DNA of 64,000 nucleotides from Chitinophaga pinensis (GCA_945870425.1 CAMBSD010000014.1:28619-92618), one strand, 5' to 3'; shown: positions 40,299-51,468, numbered from the stretch's first letter. The notes: generated from the letters alone by a model not told the origin. Program-made: numbers and translations.

Positions 40299-43200
40299 AT
40301 GAAACATAATTTTTCTACCCTTTTCAAAGTTTTCATGTTGGGTGTAATTCTAATAGGTAGTTTGAACTCAAATGCCCAGCGTATTTGTGGTTCAATGGAT
40401 TATTTGAACAGCCAAATACAATCTGATCCAAATATTGTTCAAAGAAGACAAATCATCGAGACTCAAACACAATCTTACCAGAGTGCTCTTAACAAAGCTG
40501 CAGGAGTTTTAGTTACCATTCCCGTAGTTGTTCATGTGGTTTACAACACAAGTACACAAAACATTTCTCAAGCTCAAATTCAATCTCAGATTGATATTTT
40601 AAATGCAGACTACAGAAAATTAAATGCTGATACAGCCAATGTTCCAACGCTATTTAAATCAATAGCAGCTGATTGTAAAATCGAGTTTGTTTTAGCCAAA
40701 AGAGATCCCGCTGGTAATGCAACTAACGGAATTGTAAGAAAGCAAACAGCGACTACTAGTTTTTCTTCCAATGATAATGTGAAATACTCTTCAAAAGGTG
40801 GAGATGATGCTTGGGCAAGTGGATCTTATCTTAATTTATGGGTATGTCCATTAGGTGGAGGCTTATTGGGCTATGCTCAATTCCCGGGAAGCGGCTCGGC
40901 TTTAACGGATGGAGTTGTAGTCAATGTTACTGCATTCGGAAATACTGGCACAGCTGCTGCTCCGTTTAACAAAGGAAGGACGGCTACTCATGAAGTGGGA
41001 CACTGGTTAAATCTTTACCATATTTGGGGTGATGATAGTGGAGCATGCACAGGTTCTGATAATGTGGGCGATACTCCAAATCAAGGTGCTGAAAATATTG
41101 GATGTCCAATATATCCTCGTGCTTCATGCAGCAATACGAGTGATATGTTCATGAATTACATGGATTATGTAGACGATGCATGTATGAATATGTTCTCAGT
41201 TGGTCAGGGCTCAAGAATGAGTGCTTTGTTCGCTTCTGGTGGTGCAAGGGCTTCGCTATTAACATCATTGGGCGGAATTGCCCCTGGTACAGGAACAGCT
41301 TGTGCACTACCTGCTGGTCTAAGCGCTAGCTCAATTACATCAAATAGTGCAACAATTAACTGGACTCCAGTTTCAGGAGCAACAAGCTACAATGTGCAAT
41401 ATAAAACAGCTACAAATGCTGCTTTCATAACTGTTTCAAGTGCAACTAATACTTTAAATTTATCTGGGTTAAATGCCAATAGTTTCTACACCTATCAAAT
41501 TCAAACAGTTTGTAGCGGAGGTGTAAGCGCATATACCCCACTATCAAATTTTACAACTTTAGCGGTTACGAATTGCGCTATACCAGCAGGACTTACTGCA
41601 TCAACAATCACTTCCTCGGCTGCAACAATCTCATGGGCTGCTGTATCGGGAGCAACAAGCTACTTATTGCAATATAAAACAAATGCAGCTGCGGCTTTTA
41701 CAAGTATATCTAGCTCTACAAATTCAATTAGCTTGACAGGTTTGTCTGCAACAACTGTATACTCTTATCAAATAAAAACAGTATGTTCAAATACATTGTC
41801 CAGCGCATTTTCAACTGTTGGAGCATTTACTACCACTGCTTCAACAGCATGTGCTGTGCCAACAGGAATCGCTGCATCTGGGATAACATCTAACAGGGCT
41901 GTAATATCATGGGCTGCAGTTTCAGGCTCTAATGGTTACAGGGTTCAATATAAAACAACTAATGCAACAACTTTTACTAGTTTCACAACCACAACAAATA
42001 CAATTACCTTGACAGGTTTATCTGCCGCTACAGGTTATACCTACCAGGTTCAAACGGTTTGCTCAAATACTTTATCAAGCTCTTGGTCGAGTGCAGCTGC
42101 TTTTGCTACTCTTGCTGCTTCAACTTGCGCAGTTCCAAGCGGAATTTCAGTTTCAGGAGTAACTGCCTCTGCCGCAACAATTTCTTGGACAGCCGTAACA
42201 GGTGCATTAAGTTATAAATTGCAATATAAAAGCAGTGCTGCTGCGACTTTTACCGCAGTTACAAGCAATACAAATTCTATTAGTTTGACTGGCCTAACGG
42301 CTTCAACTGTTTATACATACCAAGTTCAAACAGTTTGTTCTGGTGCCTTATCTAGTGCCTTGTCAGCAGCATCCACCTTCGCAACATCGGCAGCAGCTTC
42401 ATGTGCTACCCCTGGTGGCATTTCAATTTCAGGCATATCGGCATCAGCAGCAACTGTAAAATGGACTGCGGTATCGGGTGCAGCAAGTTATAAAGTTCAA
42501 TACAAAACGAGTGCGGCCCCAGCATTTACAACAATTACAAGTACAAGCGCATCTGCTAACATAACTGGCTTAGCAGCATCTACTGCTTATACCTACCAAG
42601 TACAAACTGTTTGTTCAAATGGATTGTCTAGTGCTTTAACAACAGCCTCAACATTTACAACTTCTGCTGCCACATCATGCGCTTCACCAACTGGAGCTTC
42701 TGTTTCAAGTGTGACAGCAAATAGCGCGAGCATCACATGGACATCAGTTTCAGGAGCTCAATCATATAAATTACAATACAAAGCCACAACAGCCAACGCT
42801 TTTACAGTGGTTACTAGTGCAACAAATACATATCTTTTGAATGGATTAACGCCAGGAGTTACATACAGTTATCAAATTCAAACTGTTTGTTCAAGTAGTT
42901 TATTGAGTCCTGTGACAACAGCAGCTAATTTTACAACCCTTTCAAGCTCTGCTTGTACCGATAATTATGAAGCTAACGAGACAAGAACAACAGCAAAAGC
43001 CATACTTGCAGGAGTTTCTATAACTGCAAAAATTGGAACAAGTACTGATATTGATTGGTTTAGTACAAACAATACAAGTGCTGCTAAAAACATACAAGTG
43101 GTATTGAATAATCTCCCTGCTGATTATGATTTGTATTTGTACAGTTCAACTGGCGCATTACTCGCTTCTTCTTTGAATGCTGGCAACTCTTCCGAAACAC

Positions 43201-43604
43201 TTAAGTATAACAACGGTGCTGTAGGTACATACTATATTAGAATAATTGGTTACAATGGTGTATTTAGCGCTGTTAATTGTTATACGTTAATTGCTAATAC
43301 TAGTAGTGTAGCATATAGAATGAGTGCACCACAGACCTCAAAAACTGAAAGCAACTATAATATTTTTCCCAATCCTGCTCAAAATGAAGTAAATGTTGAC
43401 TTTACCCTATCAAGTAATAAAACAGTTGAAGTAAGGGTATATGACATCACTGGTAAGTTAGTAATATCAAATATTTTTGAAGGTGTTGAAGGCTTAAATA
43501 AAAATGTGCTCGACATTTCGGGTTTAATAAACAAAGGAATCTACATGCTTGAATGCAACGATGGCGACAAAGTTCAAATAAGTAAATTAATAATTGAAAA
43601 ATAA
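40299..43604 (+). CDS. Secreted M43 (pappalysin/cytophagalysin-like) metalloprotease with six FN3 repeats, a pre-peptidase-type domain and T9SS sorting domain
   Basis: TATHEVGHWLNLYHIWGDD (HExxHxxxxxH), FMNYMDYVDDACMNMFS (Met-turn), six FN3 units, NIFPNPAQNEVNVDF...ISKLIIEK. Confidence 0.93.
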   Translation: MKHNFSTLFKVFMLGVILIGSLNSNAQRICGSMDYLNSQIQSDPNIVQRRQIIETQTQSYQSALNKAAGVLVTIPVVVHVVYNTSTQNISQAQIQSQIDILNADYRKLNADTANVPTLFKSIAADCKIEFVLAKRDPAGNATNGIVRKQTATTSFSSNDNVKYSSKGGDDAWASGSYLNLWVCPLGGGLLGYAQFPGSGSALTDGVVVNVTAFGNTGTAAAPFNKGRTATHEVGHWLNLYHIWGDDSGACTGSDNVGDTPNQGAENIGCPIYPRASCSNTSDMFMNYMDYVDDACMNMFSVGQGSRMSALFASGGARASLLTSLGGIAPGTGTACALPAGLSASSITSNSATINWTPVSGATSYNVQYKTATNAAFITVSSATNTLNLSGLNANSFYTYQIQTVCSGGVSAYTPLSNFTTLAVTNCAIPAGLTASTITSSAATISWAAVSGATSYLLQYKTNAAAAFTSISSSTNSISLTGLSATTVYSYQIKTVCSNTLSSAFSTVGAFTTTASTACAVPTGIAASGITSNRAVISWAAVSGSNGYRVQYKTTNATTFTSFTTTTNTITLTGLSAATGYTYQVQTVCSNTLSSSWSSAAAFATLAASTCAVPSGISVSGVTASAATISWTAVTGALSYKLQYKSSAAATFTAVTSNTNSISLTGLTASTVYTYQVQTVCSGALSSALSAASTFATSAAASCATPGGISISGISASAATVKWTAVSGAASYKVQYKTSAAPAFTTITSTSASANITGLAASTAYTYQVQTVCSNGLSSALTTASTFTTSAATSCASPTGASVSSVTANSASITWTSVSGAQSYKLQYKATTANAFTVVTSATNTYLLNGLTPGVTYSYQIQTVCSSSLLSPVTTAANFTTLSSSACTDNYEANETRTTAKAILAGVSITAKIGTSTDIDWFSTNNTSAAKNIQVVLNNLPADYDLYLYSSTGALLASSLNAGNSSETLKYNNGAVGTYYIRIIGYNGVFSAVNCYTLIANTSSVAYRMSAPQTSKTESNYNIFPNPAQNEVNVDFTLSSNKTVEVRVYDITGKLVISNIFEGVEGLNKNVLDISGLINKGIYMLECNDGDKVQISKLIIEK
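41301..42942 (+). repeat. Six tandem FN3-encoding repeat units (about 270 bp each)
   Basis: CALPAGLSA/CAIPAGLTA/CAVPTGIAA/CAVPSGISV/CATPGGISI/CASPTGASV each followed by ...W..VSGA.SY..QYK....FT...S.TN...LTGL.A.T.YTYQ.QTVCS. Confidence 0.9.
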
Positions 43605-43623
43605 AATTATTGTAATTTTAAAG

Positions 43624-43654
43624 AGCCTTGATATGAAATTATCAAGGCTTTTTT
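43624..43654 (+). terminator. Rho-independent terminator
   Basis: AGCCTTGATatgaaattATCAAGGCTTTTTTG. Confidence 0.9.
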
Positions 43655-43747
43655 GTTTTATAAAATGGGTATAAAAAGAGGCAAATCAATCTTAATTATT
43701 CATAATTTTGCTGCATATAAACATACAAAATACTAATTCATTTTAAA

Positions 43748-44749
43748 GTGAGTCAATTGAAGAAAATAGTTGTTTGCCTATTTTGCGTCCTGAACTTAGT
43801 AGGGAAAGCTCAGTTTGCACCGCAAGTTGGTACAGATGGTACTTCTGCTATTTATAAGGATAGTTCAATTTTTGTTAATTGGGCGAAAGCTTGCGCAATT
43901 AAGCGCGGGTGGCAAAACATAGCGGATACCAAATTAGGCAAAGTGGATGCAGGAACTGAAGAATCTGCCCATGGAGCACCAGGAAATGGTGTCGTAAGTT
44001 TGGGTGATGGGGGAGAAGCCATCTTAACATTTAATCCCCCAATAAATAATGGCCCAGGCTATGATTTTGCTGTTTTTGAAAATGGTTTTCCATTTGGTTC
44101 TGGCTCATATTATTTAGAATTAGCCTTTGTTGAAGTAAGTTCAGATGGGAATCATTTTGTAAGATTTAATGCCATTTCAAATACCGATACAAGCCAACAA
44201 ATAGATCAATTTAGCGGAGTAGATGCATCAAAAATAAATAACCTTGCGGGTAAATACATTGGCAACTATGGAACACCTTTTGATTTAGATGAATTCTTGC
44301 CTTTATCAAGCATCAATATCAATCAAATTACTCATATACGCATTGTGGATGTGGTGGGCAGTATGGATAATAATTTTGCAAGAAGAGATTCAAGAGGTGT
44401 TAAAATAAATGACCCTTGGCCTACTCCGTTTGGCTCTTCTGGCTTCGATTTGGACGCAGTTGGTGTTATCCATCAATTTGGAAATTCGGGAATAAGCGAT
44501 ATGAAAGAAGAGAATTTGTTTCAGTTTCAGAATCCTATAAGTGCTCAACAAAATCTGAATATACGATTTGATAAAAATATTCAAAATGGAATTTTAAGAA
44601 TAAGTCAAGTAAACGGTTCTATCGTTTCAGAAACATTAGTGAAGGATGTTAGCTATGAGCATTTCATCCGAATTGACAAGCAAGGGATGTACTTTATTAG
44701 CTTAGAAACAAGTGAGGGTATAATTACAAAAAGATTAATTGTGAACTAG
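43748..44749 (+). CDS. Secreted cell-surface protein with T9SS type A sorting domain
   Basis: VVSLGDGGEAILTFNPPINNGPGYDFAVFENGF...LELAFVEVSSDGNHFVRF...GFDLDAVGVIH; C-terminal ISLETSEGIITKRLIVN. Confidence 0.75.
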   Translation: MSQLKKIVVCLFCVLNLVGKAQFAPQVGTDGTSAIYKDSSIFVNWAKACAIKRGWQNIADTKLGKVDAGTEESAHGAPGNGVVSLGDGGEAILTFNPPINNGPGYDFAVFENGFPFGSGSYYLELAFVEVSSDGNHFVRFNAISNTDTSQQIDQFSGVDASKINNLAGKYIGNYGTPFDLDEFLPLSSININQITHIRIVDVVGSMDNNFARRDSRGVKINDPWPTPFGSSGFDLDAVGVIHQFGNSGISDMKEENLFQFQNPISAQQNLNIRFDKNIQNGILRISQVNGSIVSETLVKDVSYEHFIRIDKQGMYFISLETSEGIITKRLIVN

Positions 44750-44876
44750 CAAAGAAATGGAGTTGCAAAATCAAATCAAGCCATGTGAGCTATGCAGAAA
44801 TGCCTTTAATTGTAATCTCCATCATATATCATAATGCCTTAAAGAATTCTTGTTTTTAGATTGCTTCAATCCTTGA

Positions 44877-47006
44877 TTATCCTTCCAATTTCATCGTGAG
44901 GCTGATTCTTTTTCTTTGCAAGTCAAGTTCAAGAACTTTTAGTTGTACTTGTTGTTGCAGTTTAACTACTTCATTAGGGTCTCTTATAAAACGATTGGCC
45001 AATTGAGAAATATGCACCATGCCATCTTGCTTCACACCAATGTCTACAAAGCAACCAAAGTTTGTTATATTGGTAATAATACCTGGAAGTACCATTCCTA
45101 CATATAAATCCTCTGGCTTTTTTACATCAGCAAAGCTAAATGCTTGCAATGTCGCTCTTGGATCTCTGCCAGGTTTTGCAAGTTCTTTAATGATATCGTT
45201 GATGGTAGGAAGTCCGAAATTTTCGATAACATATTTAGATGGATTAATGTTTTTTCGGAGGCTTTCATGATGTATTAAATCCTCTACTTTGCATTGTTGG
45301 TCTTTGGCCATTTGTTCAACAATATGGTAGCTTTCTGGATGAACCCCACTGTTGTCTAGCGCGTTTTTTGCTTTGTTAATTCTTAAAAATCCTGCACATT
45401 GCTCAAATGCTTTTTCTCCTAATCGAGGTACTTTTTTTAATTGAGAACGACTGCTAAATGCACCATTTTCATTTCTGTAGGCAACTATGTTTTGTGCTAT
45501 TTGTGGGCCTAATCCAGAGACATAGGTTAGTAAACTTTTGCTGGCTGTATTCAAATTTACACCAACATTATTTACGCAGCTTTGCACCACCGAATCAAGG
45601 CTGTGTTTAAGTTTATGTTGATCAACATCATGTTGGTATTGCCCAACACCAATGGACTTTGGGTCTATCTTTACCAATTCTGCTAATGGGTCGGCAAGCC
45701 TACGTCCAATAGAAACAGCACCCCTCACCGTAACATCTTTATCTGGAAATTCATCACGTGCCACTTCAGATGCAGAATAAACCGAAGCCCCATTTTCATT
45801 TACCATATAAATTTCGGGTTTGTTATCGAAAGAAATATTCCTTACTAATTCCTCTGTTTCTCTTCCCGCTGTTCCATTGCCTATGGCAATGGCTTCGATG
45901 TTAAATTTTTGAGCCAATTGTTTTATTTTATCGCTGGCTTTAGCCAGCTCTCGTTGTGGTTCGTGTGGGTATATAATATCATCAGCTAATAGTTTACCTT
46001 CTTCATTCAAACAAACCACCTTGCATCCCGAGCGGAATCCAGGGTCGATGGCCAAAATTCGTTTATTGCCCAAAGGTGCTGAAAGTAGCAATTGGCGTAG
46101 GTTTTCAGCAAATACCTTTATGGCCTCTTCATCAGCTCGGGCTTTAGCCAATGACCTGAATTCATTTTCCATTGAAGGAGCCAAAAGTCTTTTATAGGAA
46201 TCTTTAATGGATAATGCCAATTGCTTACTGCTTTCAGTATGGCGTTTGATGTATTGGTACTCAATTTTTTTAATAATGATATCTTCATCAGGCTCAATGC
46301 TTAGTTTAAGGAATCCCTCCTCTTCACCTCTAAACACAGCTAATAAGCGATGTGAGGGGCATCGACTTAAAGGCTCATCAAAACTAAAATAATCCTGGTA
46401 TTTATTGCCTTCAACTACTTTTCCTTTGCCTACTTTTGTATAAAGAACAGCATGTTTTTCAAACTGCAAACGTATCATGCTTCTAATATTGCTATCCTCA
46501 TTTATCATCTCTGCAATGATATCTCTAGCGCCTTGTAAGGCTATTTCTTCAGAGCTCACTTTGTCATTTATGAATTTACTCGCTTCAAATAAAACATCTT
46601 GAGGTAATTCTTTTAATAACCATAAAGCAAAAGGCTCAAGACCATTTTCTCTTGCTGTACTAGCTTTGGTTTTGCGCTTGGGTTTGTAGGGCAGATATAT
46701 GTCCTCAAGAGCATTTGAATCCCAGCAATCAATTATTTGTCGTTCTAATGAGGGTGTTAACTTTCCTTGTTCTTTTATGGTTTCAAGTATGCTTAGCTTT
46801 CTTTTTTCGAGTTCTCGAAATTTGCTTGTTGTATTCTTGATGTTTTCAATCTCCACTTCATCAAGGCCCATGGTTGCCTCTTTTCGATATCGTGAAATAA
46901 AAGGTACGGTGGCGCCTTCATCAATAAGTTTTATGGTAGCTGAAACTTGCTTTAGGCTAATGCCTATATGATTTGAAATAATGGAGTAAAGGCTTTTGTC
47001 TTGCAT
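44877..47006 (-). CDS. tex: Tex family RNA-binding transcription accessory protein (S1 domain)
   Basis: TVPFISRYRKEATMGLDEVEIENI; ILAIDPGFRSGCKVV; ENGASVYSASEVARDEFPD; C-terminal S1 GIITNITNFGCFVDIGVKQDGMVHISQL. Confidence 0.96.
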   Translation of the reverse strand: MQDKSLYSIISNHIGISLKQVSATIKLIDEGATVPFISRYRKEATMGLDEVEIENIKNTTSKFRELEKRKLSILETIKEQGKLTPSLERQIIDCWDSNALEDIYLPYKPKRKTKASTARENGLEPFALWLLKELPQDVLFEASKFINDKVSSEEIALQGARDIIAEMINEDSNIRSMIRLQFEKHAVLYTKVGKGKVVEGNKYQDYFSFDEPLSRCPSHRLLAVFRGEEEGFLKLSIEPDEDIIIKKIEYQYIKRHTESSKQLALSIKDSYKRLLAPSMENEFRSLAKARADEEAIKVFAENLRQLLLSAPLGNKRILAIDPGFRSGCKVVCLNEEGKLLADDIIYPHEPQRELAKASDKIKQLAQKFNIEAIAIGNGTAGRETEELVRNISFDNKPEIYMVNENGASVYSASEVARDEFPDKDVTVRGAVSIGRRLADPLAELVKIDPKSIGVGQYQHDVDQHKLKHSLDSVVQSCVNNVGVNLNTASKSLLTYVSGLGPQIAQNIVAYRNENGAFSSRSQLKKVPRLGEKAFEQCAGFLRINKAKNALDNSGVHPESYHIVEQMAKDQQCKVEDLIHHESLRKNINPSKYVIENFGLPTINDIIKELAKPGRDPRATLQAFSFADVKKPEDLYVGMVLPGIITNITNFGCFVDIGVKQDGMVHISQLANRFIRDPNEVVKLQQQVQLKVLELDLQRKRISLTMKLEG

Positions 47007-47052
47007 ATAACAAGGCAATAATAAAGAAACTTTGGCTAGTGCTAAAGGCTAT

Positions 47053-48051
47053 TTATTCATATTTGGTATAAGTGTATTTATAGTCACGAGTTTTCTTTCC
47101 TCGCTTGTTTATAGTATAACCAGCACTTAGTAAATTATCATTGCCATACATAAAATTGGCTGATGAATATCTTTTATTGACGCCAAAAAGATCTTCTCTA
47201 ACTAATTTTTTATTTTCATAATGGTATTCATACTTGAATTTTAACCCACCTTCCAAATCATAGATTTCGTAAGAGATCAACATACTATCTGGATTGAATT
47301 TTTGGATATTCCTGCGTATACCTTTTTTTCCTTCAGTCGTTTCATAAATATAGTAAAATGAGCCATCATCGTTTTTGTTTTTAATTGTACACACTTTGCT
47401 TTCTTCTTTATCTAATTGCACTTTTTCTCCAACAGGGCTGCAAGCGTATATATATTTATGTTTAAGTTTTCCCTTTTTAAAAATACGCTCCTCTTTTGTT
47501 GTTTTGTCATCGAAATAGTCGATTTCAGTTATTGAATTCCATTTTCTATGCTTTGTATAGGTGTTTTCTATTCTTTTAACTAATCCATTTTCGCTCCATT
47601 CATATTTACATAAGTGATATGTTTGCCCGTTTCTTACTTCTAACTCTTCAGTACATTTGTTATTGCTATTATAACTAAACAATTCAGCAGTGCTAGTATC
47701 TTTTCCTTTTCTAGTTTGATAAATGGATAGCAATAAAGTGTCATTTTGATAATTGAAAAATGTTGAAGAGCCTTTGTTTTTCATGTCTTTTGAATCAATT
47801 TCATAAATACGAGATGACAGGTTGTATTTATAATTTATTATGAAGCTAGGCTTCTCTTTCCTAAAGTAGGTTTGGGTCACCTCTTTTACCCTTGCATCAT
47901 TAAATTTCCTATATTTATTAACACTTTCAGGTTTTGAAAAATAGCGCCTACTTTCACTATTTTGATAAGTAGTATATGAATAATTGATCTGTGCACGCAA
48001 TCCAAAAGCCATCATGCAAATCAAAAGTGTGAGGCAAATATTTCTTTTCAT
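47053..48051 (-). CDS. Secreted hypothetical protein, YD-repeat-like
   Basis: Signal peptide; repeated Tyr-rich beta strand units (YIYETTEGKKGIRRNIQKFNPDSMLISYEIYD). Confidence 0.55.
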   Translation of the reverse strand: MKRNICLTLLICMMAFGLRAQINYSYTTYQNSESRRYFSKPESVNKYRKFNDARVKEVTQTYFRKEKPSFIINYKYNLSSRIYEIDSKDMKNKGSSTFFNYQNDTLLLSIYQTRKGKDTSTAELFSYNSNNKCTEELEVRNGQTYHLCKYEWSENGLVKRIENTYTKHRKWNSITEIDYFDDKTTKEERIFKKGKLKHKYIYACSPVGEKVQLDKEESKVCTIKNKNDDGSFYYIYETTEGKKGIRRNIQKFNPDSMLISYEIYDLEGGLKFKYEYHYENKKLVREDLFGVNKRYSSANFMYGNDNLLSAGYTINKRGKKTRDYKYTYTKYE

Positions 48052-48287
48052 TGTTTTCTTATAAACGAATTAACGAATATACTTTTCTAAATATGGTTTC
48101 AAAGTTTCTGCCTCATTTGCTACTAAAATGGAACTAGAATAATGTGAATCGGAAATAATGACACTAATTATAATTAATTTTGAGTTGAAAATTATCAATA
48201 GTAGACATATTGTCTTTAAAATATCCAACGGAACGCAACTTGATAGATTAGGGTATAAACAAAAACAAACAATTAAAATTAATAATT

Positions 48288-48734
48288 ATGACCTTAGTAA
48301 GATTAAAACCAGGACGCGAATTTTTGAGAGACTCAATGATTCCACAAAACATGATGAGAGCCATAGACGATATGTTTAACGAATCGCTTGGCAAATTTGA
48401 ACGCTCTGTACATTTTTCACCTCGCACTGATGTGGTTGAAAAAGACGACCGTTTCGAACTTCACATTAACCTTCCAGGAACCAAGAAAGAAGATGTGAAA
48501 ATTGAAGTAGATGCTGATGTATTGATCATCAGTGGTGAACGTAAGTTTGTGAAAGAAGCTGACAACAAATACCATACAGTAGAAAGTTTTTATGGTAGTT
48601 TTAGTCGCAATTTTAATTTGCCTGAAAATGCAGACAAAGAAAAAATTGAAGCATCGATGAACGATGGTATCTTAAAAGTAGATATTTTTAAGAGTGAGGT
48701 AAAACAAACTAAAACTTCTGTAGTTATCAAATAA
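48288..48734 (+). CDS. Hsp20/alpha-crystallin small heat-shock protein
   Basis: FSPRTDVVEKDDRFELHINLPGTKKEDVKIEVDADVLIISGERK...GSFSRNFNLPENADKEKIEASMNDGILKVDI. Confidence 0.96.
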   Translation: MTLVRLKPGREFLRDSMIPQNMMRAIDDMFNESLGKFERSVHFSPRTDVVEKDDRFELHINLPGTKKEDVKIEVDADVLIISGERKFVKEADNKYHTVESFYGSFSRNFNLPENADKEKIEASMNDGILKVDIFKSEVKQTKTSVVIK

Positions 48735-48758
48735 AAGTGTAGTTTTCATAGTGTCAGT

Positions 48759-48790
48759 CAAAGCCGGATATCCCAGTGATTCCGGCTTTG
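48759..48790. terminator. Stem-loop, likely terminator
   Basis: aAAGCCGGAtatcccagtgatTCCGGCTTtg. Confidence 0.7.
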
Positions 48791-48992
48791 CTGTTTAATG
48801 GGTGTATTACTCACAAGTATTAGCGATTTTTAAAACTATAATTTTCGGGAATTAAAAAAATACTTGAAATGTTCAAAATTTTCATTTTTCTCGATAAAAT
48901 CGAAACTCTTTTGGTTGTACCTCTTGGAGTTTCAAAAGGCAATAAGGTTAAAATTATTCAATAATTTACTATATAAAATCAATAAAACACTT

Positions 48993-49940
48993 TTATTGTA
49001 ATGCCTCAAGTGCCTTGCTTACGGCAGTTTCTATCTCATTTTCAATATTCACGTAATCAGATTTCACAAAGCTTAATCCTGTAATTTTTTCATAAAGCTC
49101 AACGTATCTGTTGGTGATGGAGTCAATAAATTCTTCAGGGAATATTGGTGCTGATTGGCCTTCTAATCCTTGAAAATTGTTTTCAATCAACCATTGTCTT
49201 ACAAATTCTTTTGACAATTGTCTTTGTTGCTGGTCTTTTGCTTGTATTTCTGCATAAGTATCTGCATAGAAATACCTAGATGAGTCAGGGGTGTGTATTT
49301 CATCCATCAACATAATGACATTGTCTTTCTTTCCAAATTCATACTTGGTGTCCACCAAAATTAAACCTTGGTTTTGAGCATATTCAGTTCCAAATGCAAA
49401 CAGTTTTCGGGTATAGTCTTCCATGGCTATATAGTCGGCTTCAGGAACAAGTTTTTGACTAAGAATGTCTTCTCTAGAAACATCTTCATCATGACCTTCA
49501 CTTGCTTTAATCGTAGGTGTAATGATGGGTTCAGGAAATTTATCATTTTCCTTCATGCCATCTGGCATAATCACACCACAAATAAGTCTTCTACCGCTTT
49601 TGTATTCACGCCAAGCATGGCCACTCAAATAACCACGGATAACCATTTCAATAGCAACAGGTTCGCACATATATCCAATGGATACATTAGGGTGAGGACT
49701 GCTAATAAGCCAATTAGGAACAATATGTTTACTTAGGTCTAAAAAGTGCAAAGCAGTCTGATTAAGCACTTGTCCTTTATATGGAATTGGTTTTGGCATC
49801 ACCACATCAAAGGCCGAAATTCTATCAGAGGCCACCATCACCAGAAGCTTATTATCAATATTATACACATCGCGAACTTTGCCACGATAGAATTTTTTTT
49901 GCTTTTGAAAGAAGTAATTGGTTGATATTAAAGCGTTCAT
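48993..49940 (-). CDS. purC: Phosphoribosylaminoimidazole-succinocarboxamide synthase
   Basis: FYRGKVRDVYNIDNKLLVMVASDRISAFDVVMPKPIPYKGQVLNQ; VIRGYLSGHAWREYKSG; LVDTKYEFG. Confidence 0.97.
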   Translation of the reverse strand: MNALISTNYFFQKQKKFYRGKVRDVYNIDNKLLVMVASDRISAFDVVMPKPIPYKGQVLNQTALHFLDLSKHIVPNWLISSPHPNVSIGYMCEPVAIEMVIRGYLSGHAWREYKSGRRLICGVIMPDGMKENDKFPEPIITPTIKASEGHDEDVSREDILSQKLVPEADYIAMEDYTRKLFAFGTEYAQNQGLILVDTKYEFGKKDNVIMLMDEIHTPDSSRYFYADTYAEIQAKDQQQRQLSKEFVRQWLIENNFQGLEGQSAPIFPEEFIDSITNRYVELYEKITGLSFVKSDYVNIENEIETAVSKALEALQ

Positions 49941-50000
49941 AATTTCCTAAATTGATGGGCAATACTAACTAAATTGATAGAAAGACATTGAACAAAGTAT

Positions 50001-51017
50001 CTACAAAGCCAATAAAAAAGCTATGGTATCGATCCTGTCTGCATAATCATTCCATTCGGGTCTTTGGGCTTTGCCAAAAGGTACTGAATGATTAAAATTT
50101 AACTTACTTACTACACACTGAATCTCTTTCTCCTGCTCGTCTAATCTAGATTTCAGCACGTCAATTTCATCATAATATTCAAAATACAAGGAAGCCAACG
50201 GAGAGTGAAGACCCTCATCTTCCTTCAACAAAATAAAGTTATTGTCATAAAACTTATCTTGATTCATTAACCAAATGGCTTTGTGGTAATTATAATTGTT
50301 TACATATTTATTATGGTTGATGAAATCAGCATATCCCATAAAGTTTTCAAACAAGATATCTAAAGCCATGCCATTAGGTAAATAAAGCTTCGACACGTTT
50401 CTGCAGCCTAAACCAAAGTGCATGAAAATATCATCAGCCAATAATTTTATGTCATCAGGCTTTTCATCACCCGTTAAAACAGCCACACTCGTTCTGTTTT
50501 GCCTAAGTATTTGAGGGTAGTTTCTAAAGTAATACTCAAAATAACGGTTGCTATTATTGCTTCCAGTAGCTATCACAGCATCAAAGTGCATTTTATTGAT
50601 TTGGTCATCCGCAACTTTAATTCTTTCTTTAAATTCAGGGTTAAATTTTATTAGCTCTTGGATAATCCACATGGGCAAAACTTTATCGTCACTACTTAGC
50701 TTCACCAAAGCGTTATGGCCACTTATTAGCACACAAAATAAATCATGCATACCTACCAATGGAATATTGCCAGCCATGATTATTGCAATCGTTTTTGGCT
50801 TTGATTGGTTAGGAATACCATATGGTATAAGCCATTCATCTAACTTTTCTTTAGTAAGTAAAATGCTCCATGCTTCAAAAATTTTACGTTGGCTTTCTTC
50901 TGTAAACCAATTGTTGTATAAATAGGCATCTACAATTTTGCTACTGCTTTTTTCATAAGCCTGTTTAAAAATGAGACCTGTGTGCAGTAATCCCTCTATT
51001 GTTTGTTGATAAGTCAT
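50001..51017 (-). CDS. Acyl-CoA reductase (LuxC-like)
   Basis: TIAIIMAGNIPLVGMHDLFCVLISGHNALVKLSSDDKVLP...GCRNVSKLYLP. Confidence 0.88.
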   Translation of the reverse strand: MTYQQTIEGLLHTGLIFKQAYEKSSSKIVDAYLYNNWFTEESQRKIFEAWSILLTKEKLDEWLIPYGIPNQSKPKTIAIIMAGNIPLVGMHDLFCVLISGHNALVKLSSDDKVLPMWIIQELIKFNPEFKERIKVADDQINKMHFDAVIATGSNNSNRYFEYYFRNYPQILRQNRTSVAVLTGDEKPDDIKLLADDIFMHFGLGCRNVSKLYLPNGMALDILFENFMGYADFINHNKYVNNYNYHKAIWLMNQDKFYDNNFILLKEDEGLHSPLASLYFEYYDEIDVLKSRLDEQEKEIQCVVSKLNFNHSVPFGKAQRPEWNDYADRIDTIAFLLAL

Positions 51018-51102
51018 GTAATTTAGAATAATTCTATTTTTTGCTTTGAGCGAACAAAGCTAAACTTGCAACTGTTAATAAACCAAAAGAAATTTAATAA
51101 TT

Positions 51103-51447
51103 ATGGCAATAATGATAACTGACGAGTGCATCAATTGTGGTGCATGCGAACCTGAATGTCCTAACAATGCAATTTATGAAGCAGGTGCAGAGTGGGCATG
51201 GGCAGATGGAAACAACTTAAGCGGTACTATCTCTCTTAATGGCGAAACCATTGAGGTAAGCAAGCGTTTTGCTCCTGTGTCTGATGATACTTATTTCATC
51301 GTTACAAACAAATGTACTGAATGTGTGGGCTTTCATGAGGAGCCTCAATGTGCGGCAGTTTGCCCAGTTGATTGCTGTGTTCCTGACCCTGATCACGAAG
51401 AAAGTAAAGATCTTTTGTTAGAGAAAAAACAAAGAATGCACATATAA
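51103..51447 (+). CDS. 4Fe-4S dicluster ferredoxin
   Basis: [20 protein letters not shown]...[30 protein letters not shown]. Confidence 0.95.
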   Translation: MAIMITDECINCGACEPECPNNAIYEAGAEWAWADGNNLSGTISLNGETIEVSKRFAPVSDDTYFIVTNKCTECVGFHEEPQCAAVCPVDCCVPDPDHEESKDLLLEKKQRMHI

Positions 51448-51468
51448 TTGCATCAAAGAAAAATAATT

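Noticed and set aside
43655-43747. Cobalamin-type riboswitch upstream of the cell-surface protein at 43748
   Set aside because: The intergenic space after the terminator is under 100 bp and shows no B12-box-like motif.
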